A stretch of DNA of 64,000 bases from Cuniculiplasma sp052315315 (GTDB lineage: Archaea > Thermoplasmatota > Thermoplasmata > Thermoplasmatales > Thermoplasmataceae): assembly GCA_052315315.1 (NCBI GenBank), contig JBLSDE010000002.1:1-64000 (forward strand), read 5' to 3'. The notes beneath the pieces were generated by a model, which was not told the origin of the DNA, ran no database searches, and saw only the letters and a program-made list of their open reading frames with translations. Each line of letters opens with the position of its first letter. The first letter of the stretch is position 1. A program made the position numbers and the translations under genes. This document shows positions 9,090 through 17,010 of the stretch, piece after piece.

Positions 9090-9453
9090 CTGCAAAGTTA
9101 CTCTTGTAGTGAGTGAGTTCCTTTATATTTTCCTTGATTTCCTCGATTTTTTCTGTCTGTTCCTGTATTATTTCCTCTATTATCTCGTCGAAGTCCTTTG
9201 ACAGCCTGTATCCGTGTACTGGTCTGCCCTTTCCTTCCTTTTTCATGTTTCTTTTATTAATCCATCCCTTTTTTCTCAGCCATTGCATGGCGATAGAAAC
9301 CTCTGGCTGTCTTAGACCAGTTTCTCTCTCAATCTCAACGCTTGTAACCTCTTCCTTACCCCTCGTGTATACAAGTGTATACGATACACTTCTGGGTATG
9401 TTAGACGTCACCAATATCTTCGCTAGTTTCTCTTCTTCTTGGTTCATTGTCAT
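9079..9453 (-). CDS. Winged-helix transcriptional regulator
   Basis: The DNA-binding domain occupies roughly residues 15-85. The helix-turn-helix is VTSVEIERETGLRQPEVSIA with recognition helix MQWLRKKGWI. A wing with KEGKGRPVHGYRL follows, and then a C-terminal coiled coil (about 90-115) likely used for dimerisation. This is the layout of small archaeal predicted regulators. I start it at the ATG at 9453, six bases after the start predicted from the TATA-like AAGAATATATA, and not at the further upstream ATG (9483). Its 3' end overlaps the end of the convergent GH15 gene by 11 bases. The target is unknown. Confidence 0.75.
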   Translation of the reverse strand: MTMNQEEEKLAKILVTSNIPRSVSYTLVYTRGKEEVTSVEIERETGLRQPEVSIAMQWLRKKGWINKRNMKKEGKGRPVHGYRLSKDFDEIIEEIIQEQTEKIEEIKENIKELTHYKSNFAVTH

Positions 9454-9525
9454 TTCGATCGATTCATAATATAATTTAAACATATATATTCTTCTAAAAA
9501 TATGTTTGATATTATTAATAAGTTT

Positions 9526-9786
9526 TCATTTACTTTTGGAAAGAGCCTCGAGTTTACTAATAATTGTATAAAGAGCTGCTCGACCATGTGAAGGTACATT
9601 GGGATCATTAGATATCTCATCCAGCATGGATATGGCAGTTGCGCACCTTATATCCAGGCTTATTTTTTGCTCCTCCATTTTAGTTTTGGCGTCCTGTGCA
9701 TTTTTTCTAATATTCTTTGGTACAGACGTATCCTGCGACATATCGTCCAAAAGATAAAGAACCTCATTGTACAATTTCGTATCCAT
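9526..9786 (-). CDS. UPF0147 family protein
   Basis: Small all-helical archaeal protein of unknown function, with two similar halves that each carry the family pattern. LLDDMSQDTSVPKNIRKNAQ is in the first half and MLDEISNDPNVPSHGRAALY in the second. The ATG at 9786 is preferred. A GTG at 9795 would make a GTGA overlap with the preceding gene and add three residues. It is cotranscribed with the Lrp-type ligand-binding protein upstream. Confidence 0.85.
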   Translation of the reverse strand: MDTKLYNEVLYLLDDMSQDTSVPKNIRKNAQDAKTKMEEQKISLDIRCATAISMLDEISNDPNVPSHGRAALYTIISKLEALSKSK

Positions 9787-9791
9787 ATATA

Positions 9792-10106
9792 TCACTCCAC
9801 AAAGACTCTGTTGTTTTCTTTCTTAATGCTTACTACCAGCATTGTTTTGGAATCCTTGACACCCTGAACTTTACTCAATCTATTAAGAATGTATTTCTGA
9901 AATTCTCCGTAGTCTGGAAATCTGACCTTCACCATGATGTCAAATTCTCCTGTAACAACGAAAACGTCTTCCACGTGGCTGTCTGAAACAATTTCGGCTG
10001 CTATGTTCTCCACCTTGCTAACGTCAACTCTGACACCAACCATAGCCGTTACTATTTTTTTGTCGTAATATCTGTCAAGTTCCTCTTCTAAATGACTGCC
10101 CTGCAT
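9792..10106 (-). CDS. Stand-alone Lrp/AsnC ligand-binding (RAM) domain protein
   Basis: A 104-residue protein consisting of only the alpha-beta RAM domain of Lrp/AsnC regulators. The beta strand AMVGVRVDVSKVE is followed by a helix, VEDVFVVTGEFDIMVKVRF and KVQGVKDSKTMLVVSIKKE. It has no helix-turn-helix. Such stand-alone RAM proteins form dimers or octamers and bind amino acids. They may modulate full-length Lrp proteins encoded elsewhere. An N-terminal extension of about 18 charged residues (EEELDRYYDKK) is additional. It overlaps the start of the UPF0147 gene. Confidence 0.85.
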   Translation of the reverse strand: MQGSHLEEELDRYYDKKIVTAMVGVRVDVSKVENIAAEIVSDSHVEDVFVVTGEFDIMVKVRFPDYGEFQKYILNRLSKVQGVKDSKTMLVVSIKKENNRVFVE

Positions 10107-10223
10107 TAAGAAAACACCTCAAAAGTCTTGAACCTTATTATATCAAGGGATTTTAAGGTTTAGATCATTTTATTCAAGCATTAAAAGAAAAATAAACTTT
10201 CAGTTGATTTAAAAATACTTTCT

Positions 10224-10898
10224 TCATCTCTTAAAATATAAGTGTTCTCTAATTCCGTGATCACTTCCCTCAATGGATCGATCAGCCATCTTTAAAAATA
10301 AGCCATGTTCAACGATCCCAGGGATTTTTGATAATTCCCCTGATATCTTATTTAGGTCATCCATGAGACCAAAGTCCGCTATTGCTATAAGATTATTGTT
10401 ATTTGTTTTAAATTTTCCATCATCTCGTAATTGAACCTCTGCTCCTAAATTCTTTATATTCTCCACGGTTTGTTCCGCCAAAAATGAAAGAATTTCAATG
10501 GGCAATTTGAATTTTCCAAGGCGGTTTACAAATTTACTCGAATCTGCAATTACTATGAATTCATTGCTGTTAAAGGCCACTATCTTCTCTCTAGTCAGTG
10601 CGCCACCACCGCCCTTTATGAGGTTACCAGATGGGTCAATTTCATCAGCACCATCAATATCTATCTGTATTCTTCCAGAGAATGATGTGCTTACATTCAT
10701 CCCATACTCAGAAAGGAGTTTTGCAGTCTCATCTGATGTGGGGATAAATGTTGTTTCCTTAAAATGTTCCCTATTCTCCCCAATAAGATCGATGAGGTAT
10801 TTGATTGTTGATCCGGTTCCAATCCCAACCTTGCCTGTCTTTGGGATAAACTTTAATGAATAGGATGCTGCCTCTTTCTTTTGTTCCAGAATGTCCAT
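10224..10898 (-). CDS. rpiA: Ribose-5-phosphate isomerase A
   Basis: Interconverts ribose 5-phosphate and ribulose 5-phosphate in the cytoplasm. The protein has the full family length of 224 residues. It shows the phosphate-binding GIGTGSTIKYLID (about 25-37), TSDETAKLL, the catalytic-site DIDGADEIDPSG and IKGGGGALTREKIVA (about 81-110) and the dimer region GIVEHGLF near the end. It is transcribed divergently from the thioesterase gene. In an organism lacking a classical oxidative pentose phosphate route it would mainly supply ribose for nucleotides. Confidence 0.95.
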   Translation of the reverse strand: MDILEQKKEAASYSLKFIPKTGKVGIGTGSTIKYLIDLIGENREHFKETTFIPTSDETAKLLSEYGMNVSTSFSGRIQIDIDGADEIDPSGNLIKGGGGALTREKIVAFNSNEFIVIADSSKFVNRLGKFKLPIEILSFLAEQTVENIKNLGAEVQLRDDGKFKTNNNNLIAIADFGLMDDLNKISGELSKIPGIVEHGLFLKMADRSIEGSDHGIREHLYFKR

Positions 10899-10942
10899 GG
10901 ATGGATATGTTTACTTTAAATTTAAACAATGCATACAGTCAT

Positions 10943-11461
10943 ATGGATTCAAAACAAAAAGAAGCAAAAGGATGGAAAGAGAGCCATACGATAATGGAAA
11001 GACTAGTCCTTCCGCCAGATACTAACGTCTTCAATTCCCTATACGGAGGAAGATTGATGGAATGGATTGACAATGTGGCATCAATAGTGGCATTTAAACA
11101 CTGCAGACTGAGGACAGTTACAGGTAGCATTGATAGTATATTCTTCCTGGCGCCCATTCATCTTGGATATATTCTTAGAATGGAGGGTAGAATAAATTAT
11201 GTTACACGAACAACTATGGAAATAGAGGTTGATGTTATATCACAAGAGCCGTTTACAGGAAAAAGTAGGTTTGCAACCAAAGCTTATCTTACCTATGTTG
11301 CAATAGATCAAGATGGCAGGGCAACTTCTGTACCGGGATTACTTTTGGAGGATGAAGAGTCAAAGGAGCGATTTTCCCAGGGTGAGATGAGAAGTAAAAG
11401 AAGACTGGAACTATTGAATTCAGTGAAGTTAGAAGCCTCCAAATTTGACGATCTTCAATAG
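10943..11461 (+). CDS. Acyl-CoA thioesterase, hotdog fold
   Basis: Hotdog-fold thioesterase of the YciA/BACH class, hydrolysing acyl-CoA to acid and CoA. The typical segment NVFNSLYGGRLMEWIDNVAS (about 25-44) contains the catalytic Asp, followed by CRLRTVTGSIDSIFF and the strand set through TKAYLTYVAID. I use the ATG at 10943: a TATA-like TTTAAATTTAAAC lies 20-30 bases upstream. A longer reading from 10856 would overlap the start of the divergent rpiA. The last 40 residues are a charged helical tail (EEDEESKERF). The acyl preference is unknown. Confidence 0.85.
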   Translation: MDSKQKEAKGWKESHTIMERLVLPPDTNVFNSLYGGRLMEWIDNVASIVAFKHCRLRTVTGSIDSIFFLAPIHLGYILRMEGRINYVTRTTMEIEVDVISQEPFTGKSRFATKAYLTYVAIDQDGRATSVPGLLLEDEESKERFSQGEMRSKRRLELLNSVKLEASKFDDLQ

Positions 11462-11521
11462 GTCAATGAGCAGATTATCTTAGGCAACTGTTATTAATAT
11501 AAATTAATTTAGGGTTTTAAT

Positions 11522-11746
11522 ATGACTGAGATTGAAAACAAGAAACCAGAAAAAAGTATAATTTCAAGGATCACATACCATAACGTACTACTTGGCATAA
11601 GCTTTATTTTTCTGCTTATAGGCGTATTATTTTACGTTTCATGGTCACTTCTTTATAACACTTGGGGGGACCCGGGACTCTATTCATTTTGTCTACCCAT
11701 GGCAATATTTGGAATAATCGGAATAGCTTATTCAAGAGTAAATTGA
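11522..11746 (+). CDS. Small membrane protein, 2 TM
   Basis: A 74-residue protein with a charged cytoplasmic head (MTEIENKKPEK) and two hydrophobic helices at about 24-47 and 54-71, ending AYSRVN. No family is known to me. The ATG is preceded by TATA-like TTAATATAAATTAATTTAG. Its end overlaps the end of the convergent VirB4/CedB-like gene by 19 bases. Confidence 0.6.
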   Translation: MTEIENKKPEKSIISRITYHNVLLGISFIFLLIGVLFYVSWSLLYNTWGDPGLYSFCLPMAIFGIIGIAYSRVN

Positions 11747-13515
11747 TCATATTCTGTATTCATTATTTTTACCTTTCTCAAGGTACCGTTTGTGTAAAGA
11801 AACATTTCTGAAAAATTTAAATTTTTTCCTCCTAAAAGTGGATTCTTAGGATCATATCCGTAATCTGATAAATTTATTCCGATTTTTTGGACTTGTTCCC
11901 ACATTTTGTTTCTGAAAATGCATATATATTGGGAATTGTTGAATATGCTGTCATATGGTTTTATTAGAAAGTCCGAAATATCTTGGGTTATCAGAACTAC
12001 AGAACAAGAAAAATGTCTTGATGTTCTTACCATATCAAGCACCGCTTCCCTGGCATCCGTATTGTTAAAAAATTTATGGGCTTCATCGATTATAATGACT
12101 TTGTTTCCGCCCGGACTAATAATAAATGATTTTATACCAGGCATATCAACTTCCTCTGGGGATCTATGATCCAAGATTATGTTGGAATTTCTTATATTTG
12201 AAAAGTCATTTAGCGGATCAAGGATATATGCACTTTCTATTTTGCCTAGGTTTATCAGCCTTAGGAGTAATAAACGTGCAAAAAAACTTTTGCCAGATCC
12301 AGTTTCGCCTAAAATTAGAATATTATTGGAACTACCAAGGAATAAATCAAGAAAAACAGGTCTTCCATTTATAGAGTCAAATCCAATGGGCAAACCGTTA
12401 TTCGGAGGTGAGGACGAAAGAAAGGGAATCAATGGTATTATTTTGTTCCTTGGAATCAAATATTTGTAGTTTAAACCTCTTCCAGATAGGAAGTTGCATA
12501 TCTCCTCCTTTCTATTAGTTATTTGCAGTTCAAGTCCCATAGTTTTTAACAAATTCATAATATTTCTAACATTATTTCTTAATTCAATAGGGTCAGAACC
12601 CCGAATTAATACACCAACTGCAACTAAAATGAAGTTGTCTTTATCCATAGCATAATATTTTTTGGCCAATTCAGTTTCATTTTGTTTAGTCTCACCAATG
12701 CTTTTCCCCTTTCCATGCCAGATTTTTGTTGTGGCGAGAATTGTACTTAAATGCCTTCTAAAGTTTTGAAAGTCATTTTCATTCAATGTCCTAGCAGACA
12801 CACTCAACATGGTGTCAGGATTGGCTGAATAAAGTAACTCTGAAATCTGAAATGGCCTTAATTCATAGGAATTTCTGATGAGGAGTAAACTAAAATATTC
12901 ATCGGACTTAAAATAGGATTTTCTAAATTCAAGTGACTTATTTGTGTTTATGCCAAAAGTGATTAAGGATCTTTTATAATCTTCTTCATTTTTTTTCTCA
13001 AATTGAATTCCAAAGGATTTTGCTACTTCATTCATTTTTTCATTATCAGTCTCTGGAATTATGGCAAAATGCTCAGTCCTCCTCGGATTTAGATATCTAA
13101 GTTCATCAGAATCCCCATATTTATTAAAGTAATTTGAAATACTTTTCTCATATTCCATCTCAGAAAAAAATGAATTGAATATTATATTTCCCTTCAATTC
13201 TTTCAAAAGAGAGGACAAATTGTTAATTTTGGACATATTTACCTTGCTTCTATCATTCCAGTCAAAGGCGTATTTTATCTCATAAAAATATTGATTATCT
13301 CTTACATTTTTCACCTTTCTAATTTTTCTTATGACGACCCTTGAGACCAAGGTGGATGCTAGCAAAAAGAGAAGTAGGTATGAAGGCAATAAAAAACCTT
13401 GTAAATAGAGAATCAATCCAATTAGTAATAAGGCCAGCAATATTGAAATTTCCTTTCTTTCGCTGTTAGTTGATGAAAGTAAATTTTTAGGAATTCTAAA
13501 TTTTTCCATATCCAC
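11728..13515 (-). CDS. VirB4/CedB-like membrane-associated ATPase
   Basis: A 595-residue ATPase of the HerA/VirB4 class. Two hydrophobic helices at about 25-60 should anchor it to the membrane. A middle domain of roughly 300 residues precedes the motor domain. This has Walker A LGETGSGKS at about 400, Walker B VIIIDEAHKFF at about 470, and the following TSRHFSCSVVLITQDISDF, typical of VirB4-type motors. Length, anchor and neighbours match archaeal CedB, the ATPase of the Sulfolobales DNA-import system, and conjugation VirB4. It is the third gene of a three-gene unit, starting two bases after its upstream neighbour. It probably drives DNA transfer across the cell membrane, which is an inference. 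Confidence 0.75.
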   Translation of the reverse strand: MDMEKFRIPKNLLSSTNSERKEISILLALLLIGLILYLQGFLLPSYLLLFLLASTLVSRVVIRKIRKVKNVRDNQYFYEIKYAFDWNDRSKVNMSKINNLSSLLKELKGNIIFNSFFSEMEYEKSISNYFNKYGDSDELRYLNPRRTEHFAIIPETDNEKMNEVAKSFGIQFEKKNEEDYKRSLITFGINTNKSLEFRKSYFKSDEYFSLLLIRNSYELRPFQISELLYSANPDTMLSVSARTLNENDFQNFRRHLSTILATTKIWHGKGKSIGETKQNETELAKKYYAMDKDNFILVAVGVLIRGSDPIELRNNVRNIMNLLKTMGLELQITNRKEEICNFLSGRGLNYKYLIPRNKIIPLIPFLSSSPPNNGLPIGFDSINGRPVFLDLFLGSSNNILILGETGSGKSFFARLLLLRLINLGKIESAYILDPLNDFSNIRNSNIILDHRSPEEVDMPGIKSFIISPGGNKVIIIDEAHKFFNNTDAREAVLDMVRTSRHFSCSVVLITQDISDFLIKPYDSIFNNSQYICIFRNKMWEQVQKIGINLSDYGYDPKNPLLGGKNLNFSEMFLYTNGTLRKVKIMNTEYDQFTLE

Positions 13516-13517
13516 AG

Positions 13518-14462
13518 TTAATCATTTCCTCCAAGTAGCCTTTCTAGATTTGTTTCTGGGAAATCATTCATTATATTTTTTTCTCTATTTTTATGAGTTT
13601 CAGAAACAAGCTTTGGAAAATCGCTGAAGTTTTGAATAGTTGACTTTGTGGAAAATGTCTCTGCAATAAATGGCAAAGAGTTATAATCTATTGACGCCGT
13701 TCTATATATGCCGAATGAAAAAATTCCGGGGATTGCAGTTATAAAAATTAGGATTCCTAGTTGCGCGAAGATGTCATTTACAAGATTTATATATATGTAA
13801 AAAAGTGGAATAAGCATCAGGGGCAAAAGTGCCGTTTCAAAGAAAAGCAACCATAGTTTTATTATAAAACCTCTACCCCGCTGAGAAATAACCAGGAAAG
13901 AAAACAGTGGCAAAAAGAAATAGGAAGCAATAAGTACACCCATTCTAAGCATAAGGAATAATCCAAGTTCTATTCCCGAAATTGTGTAAATGGAGGAGAA
14001 AAATATTAGGGCATAGGAATTGCTCGATCCAACGTTGTCTTTTATTTGATTTACAACGAATAAATCTGAGAAATAATATGTAAGATTATTTAGGTACGGG
14101 GTTGAAATGAGAACCGAATAATAAACTAATTCTAACACATAGCGAATTATGTAAATCCCGCATATTGTAAGGATGCCAGCAACAGAAAGTTGTTGAATTT
14201 TATCCAATATCTTAATAGTTTTGCTCATCAGTAACTGAAGAGCTGTAATCAATCCAGTAATCATAGCAATGTATGGAAGATATAAATTCTCGACAGCTTC
14301 AATTCTGAATACTTTATTACTAAATATTGACCAAATCAGATAATCACTTTTTGAGAAAATACCCTGATTTATATCTATCTTCCAAATAAATTGAGATACA
14401 CCCAATTCTATTGCAAGTAAGATTTTACTGAGTAACGAGAGTATGAATTTTGCTGTTATCAT
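13518..14462 (-). CDS. Polytopic membrane protein, CedA/VirB6-like
   Basis: A 314-residue protein with about seven or eight hydrophobic helices and a soluble C-terminal tail of about 50 residues (from AETFSTKSTIQNFSDF). A helix pair around LMLRMGVLIASYFFLPLFSF, followed by the basic loop SQRGRGFIIKLW, recalls VirB6/TrbL/CedA channel proteins. These families diverge strongly, so the call rests mainly on topology, size and position between a pilin-like gene (4-base overlap) and a VirB4-type ATPase gene (2-base gap). It would form the membrane pore of the transfer machine. Confidence 0.6.
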   Translation of the reverse strand: MITAKFILSLLSKILLAIELGVSQFIWKIDINQGIFSKSDYLIWSIFSNKVFRIEAVENLYLPYIAMITGLITALQLLMSKTIKILDKIQQLSVAGILTICGIYIIRYVLELVYYSVLISTPYLNNLTYYFSDLFVVNQIKDNVGSSNSYALIFFSSIYTISGIELGLFLMLRMGVLIASYFFLPLFSFLVISQRGRGFIIKLWLLFFETALLPLMLIPLFYIYINLVNDIFAQLGILIFITAIPGIFSFGIYRTASIDYNSLPFIAETFSTKSTIQNFSDFPKLVSETHKNREKNIMNDFPETNLERLLGGND

Positions 14463-14746
14463 GCTTTTCCGGTTATTATGAAATTAAATAATCCGAAGAT
14501 AACACCTGTTATTGCCATAACATAGATCAATGTTCCAATTGTTGCATTTCTAAGTTTCTCGTAAGCGTTGTATTTCCTATTTTCATCAGTACTGAAAAAC
14601 CCAATTGCAATAGGAATCCATAGAATTGCAATGACGATAGCAGAAATGGATATCAATACCTCCATACCTCTGCCCAATATGCCATTTAGTGCACTTAGAC
14701 CATTTATTGAAATTGATGTATTTTTTATAATATTGGACAAAATCAT
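14459..14746 (-). CDS. Two-helix membrane protein, CedA1/VirB2 pilin-like
   Basis: A protein of 95 residues from the ATG at 14746 (or 100 from a TTG at 14761). It has a short N-terminal part, two long hydrophobic helices (about 30-52 and 68-92) and a charged loop between them (STDENRKYNAYEKLRN). Two helices joined by a short charged loop is the plan of VirB2 pilins and of archaeal CedA1/TedC subunits, which build conjugative-type pili. It is the first gene of the unit, and its 3' end overlaps the CedA-like gene by 4 bases. Confidence 0.6.
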   Translation of the reverse strand: MILSNIIKNTSISINGLSALNGILGRGMEVLISISAIVIAILWIPIAIGFFSTDENRKYNAYEKLRNATIGTLIYVMAITGVIFGLFNFIITGKA

Positions 14747-14775
14747 AATGCCCGAAAACAATCATATCCAAAGCA

Positions 14776-14789
14776 TTTAATTTATATGC
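14776..14789 (-). promoter_or_regulatory. TATA promoter of the CedA1-CedA-CedB-like unit
   Basis: On the minus strand GCATATAAATTAAA lies about 38 bases before the ATG at 14746. It predicts a transcript start near 14757 and so a short leader. This supports transcription of the three genes apart from mptA upstream. Confidence 0.5.
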
Positions 14790-14857
14790 GTTTTATTCAT
14801 CAAATCATAATATATATTAACTGTATTATCGAAAAAATTAAAATGAAGATTTATTAT

Positions 14858-15757
14858 TCATTTGGCTGCTTTCCTTCCCTTCCTAAGGTCCCCAGCTCTT
14901 CCATTAACCAGAGCGTAAGCATTGTGGGGATGTATACTCTCTTCACTTTCAGAACTAACGTATAGAAAAGCACTGTCAGGGATTAAATCATCAAGGCTTA
15001 AGAGTGAATCTGTTACAGCCCTAGCAATATCTTCAACAAATAATGGATTTCTATGGGCTCTTATAACAAGTTTTCCCTCATCAATCCTCTTAAGAATTGG
15101 AAGTATTGGCCCGCCTAATACCCCCTCAGCTATTTCTACCAACCTAATTGCCTCTATAACTTCTTCCGTATCCATTGTGACTTTGATCTTAACGTGATTC
15201 CTTTGATTATGTGTAATACCGGGAATTTCTTCCAGGAGAAATTCAAGTTCTGGTTTTTCATTGGAAATTATAGTTCGTGATGTCTCCATTGCGCAAGGGC
15301 ATGCGTTAATACCAAGTACTTCGACTTCAATAGACCTTAACATTTTTCCGTCTCTCCTAAGCTCTGCTTCCGTTGATAGGGGGTAAGCAACATAAGACTC
15401 CTTTCCACTCTCTGTTTTCCTTTTAGAATATAGTTCAGTGTTCAATGAAACAGTTGCAGCATTTGAATATTCGAACCTCTTTAGACACTCCTTCGCCACT
15501 TCAATTGCCAGTTCTTCTATAGAAAAGAGGCTGCGCCCTCTGAAAACGACTTCGTTAATTGCCTCCACCGCCCTTGACATGTCTGCGCCTTTTCTCTGTG
15601 AAGGTAGATCAACAAATACGCTGAATGTAGCAATAAGGTGATTTTCCTCTCCATTCCGCAAAATTACAATGGGCATTTTTACGTTTTTCACACCAGCGCG
15701 CTCTATGGGAATGGAATACAGGGGATTTTCTTTTTGTACGTCCTTAAATTCTCTCAT
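14858..15757 (-). CDS. mptA: GTP cyclohydrolase MptA (FolE2 family)
   Basis: Opens the guanine ring of GTP to start the archaeal pterin (methanopterin/tetrahydrofolate-type) pathway, yielding a 2',3'-cyclic phosphate of dihydroneopterin. The 299-residue length is normal. Family marks are the metal-site motif GINACPCAMETSR (about 150), THNQRNHVKIKV, and the C-terminal RAHRNPLFVEDIARAVTDSL and HPHNAYAL. I use the ATG at 15757, 12 bases after pfdB, and not the GTG at 15766. It is likely cotranscribed with pcc1 and pfdB. Confidence 0.93.
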   Translation of the reverse strand: MREFKDVQKENPLYSIPIERAGVKNVKMPIVILRNGEENHLIATFSVFVDLPSQRKGADMSRAVEAINEVVFRGRSLFSIEELAIEVAKECLKRFEYSNAATVSLNTELYSKRKTESGKESYVAYPLSTEAELRRDGKMLRSIEVEVLGINACPCAMETSRTIISNEKPELEFLLEEIPGITHNQRNHVKIKVTMDTEEVIEAIRLVEIAEGVLGGPILPILKRIDEGKLVIRAHRNPLFVEDIARAVTDSLLSLDDLIPDSAFLYVSSESEESIHPHNAYALVNGRAGDLRKGRKAAK

Positions 15758-15769
15758 TAATAGCACTAC

Positions 15770-16132
15770 TTATTCTTTATTTTGACCCTGTTGGTAAGCC
15801 TTCTGGATTACTTGTTCAATTTCATGGTACTTTTCTTCAAGAGCTTTTTGTTGTTTCTCAATTGTTTTAATCCTAATCTCACTTAATTCCTTTTGCTCAC
15901 TTAGCTCATTGACCAGTTTATTTTTATCATCCACTTTGTATAGAACTGGTCCCACGCTTCTATATATTGGAGTTGTATCTCCTATCTTTGAAAGTTCTTC
16001 CAGAGTCTTGCTTAGCTCCTTGATTCGAAGTTCCATCTGGTACTTTTGATTGCCTAGTTGTTCTATCTGTCCTTCTATCTGTTGCGCTTGCTTTATCTGG
16101 TTCTGTAAATAATTACTTATTCCTCCTTCCAT
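15770..16132 (-). CDS. pfdB: Prefoldin beta subunit
   Basis: One of the two subunits of hexameric prefoldin, which hands unfolded proteins to the thermosome. It has two long coiled-coil helices (about 5-45 and 75-115) joined by the beta-hairpin segment IYRSVGPVLYKVDD that builds the hexamer platform. The ATG at 16132 comes 4 bases after the end of pcc1. An ATG at 16147 would overlap it. Placement next to pcc1 is a common archaeal arrangement. Confidence 0.92.
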   Translation of the reverse strand: MEGGISNYLQNQIKQAQQIEGQIEQLGNQKYQMELRIKELSKTLEELSKIGDTTPIYRSVGPVLYKVDDKNKLVNELSEQKELSEIRIKTIEKQQKALEEKYHEIEQVIQKAYQQGQNKE

Positions 16133-16136
16133 AATA

Positions 16137-16382
16137 TCAAACCCCATCTAATATCTGTTCAGCTAGATTTACCCATTTTGTAATGGAACCAACAGCTGCC
16201 CTTACTGCTCCTGTATCGAGCGCTTCTATATAAATTATAAAAGAATCTTCGACTACTGAGAGTGAAATATTTGATCTTCCTGTTTCTTCATCAATATTGT
16301 ATCTTATGACTTCAAGAATTTGCATCCAATTACTCATATCGAATTTAATTGAAACCCTAATTTTAGTCATATCTTCGTTCAT
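16137..16382 (-). CDS. pcc1: KEOPS complex subunit Pcc1
   Basis: An 81-residue protein with the dimeric Pcc1 fold of the KEOPS complex, which makes the N6-threonylcarbamoyl group on A37 of ANN-decoding tRNAs. The typical pattern is strand IRVSIKFD, a helix, ISLSVVEDSFIIYIEALDTGAVRAA, then a terminal helix WVNLAEQIL. The EALDTGAVRAA segment corresponds to the family's conserved A-x-D-ALRA region. It begins the operon with pfdB and mptA and is divergent from tRNA-Arg. Confidence 0.85.
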   Translation of the reverse strand: MNEDMTKIRVSIKFDMSNWMQILEVIRYNIDEETGRSNISLSVVEDSFIIYIEALDTGAVRAAVGSITKWVNLAEQILDGV

Positions 16383-16436
16383 AATTGGAATGCATCCAAC
16401 TCAAAAATATTTATGTAAGAGTGTAATTGGGTTTGA

Positions 16437-16511
16437 GGGCTCGTGGCCTAGTCTGGATAAGGCACCGTCCTTCTAAGTCGGTGATCGTGGGTCCGAATCC
16501 CACCGAGCCCG
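16437..16511 (+). tRNA. tRNA-Arg (anticodon TCT)
   Basis: A 75-nt cloverleaf with acceptor GGGCTCG/CGAGCCC and discriminator G, and D arm GGCCTAGTCTGGATAAGGC. The anticodon arm is CCGTC-CTTCTAA-GTCGG, and the T arm GTGGGTCCGAATCCCAC. The fourth pair of the anticodon stem (about 30-40) is a T-T mismatch where other archaeal tRNA-Arg(TCT) have G-C. No CCA is encoded and no intron seen. Confidence 0.93.
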
Positions 16512-16693
16512 CTATTTATTGGGTACGAGTTCTGAAACCATATTTTGTAAAATCAATATATAAATCAGTATATATTTTCTATTTTTCAACAGGTCTCATA
16601 AATATTCTACTTGATTTCCCGATTATTCTGGAGAATTAATTCAACAACGCTTGGAAATATTTTTAAAGGTACGAAGCATACGGAGACGGTTGC

Positions 16694-16927
16694 ATGGGAA
16701 GTATAAGATCACAATATGTTAAGAAGATAGCTGTGGATTTGGTCAATACAAAGCCAGAAATTTTCACAGAGAATTTTCATAAGAATAAGGAAATTGTAAT
16801 TAAGGTAGTTGAAGGTGCATCAAAGAGGGACCTAAATTTGATAACTGGTTATTGCACCAGATATGTAATCAAGAAGAGAAACAGAGCGGCAAAAGAAGCC
16901 GAGTTTACTGGTCAAACTGTGGAATAA
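16694..16927 (+). CDS. rps17e: 30S ribosomal protein eS17
   Basis: Small-subunit ribosomal protein shared by archaea and eukaryotes. The family start MGSIRSQYVKKIAVDLV is followed by IFTENFHKNKEIV and the basic segment GYCTRYVIKKRNR. With 77 residues it is slightly longer than typical archaeal eS17 because of a short C-terminal tail. A TATA-like ATATTTTTAAAGG at about 16655-16667 fits the ATG at 16694 with a very short leader. Confidence 0.93.
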   Translation: MGSIRSQYVKKIAVDLVNTKPEIFTENFHKNKEIVIKVVEGASKRDLNLITGYCTRYVIKKRNRAAKEAEFTGQTVE

Positions 16928-16934
16928 ACCAGTA

Positions 16935-16983
16935 AAAGGCTATGACGTTAGCCTTTAAGCGCCAATCTGGCTGATAACGTCTA
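16935..16983 (+). ncRNA. Candidate structured element with two mutually exclusive stems
   Basis: The gap between eS17 and the oxidoreductase operon holds a perfect 8-bp hairpin, AAAGGCTA (16935-16942) with TAGCCTTT (16949-16956). Part of that hairpin, GACGTTA (16944-16950), can instead pair with TAACGTC (16975-16981), extended by GCC with GGC after a small bulge. The competing stems could act as a switch or processing signal before the operon. This is a sequence observation only, and no known riboswitch class is recognised. Confidence 0.4.
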
Positions 16984-17010
16984 TCTTTGAAATTTGGAGA
17001 ATTGGGATAG

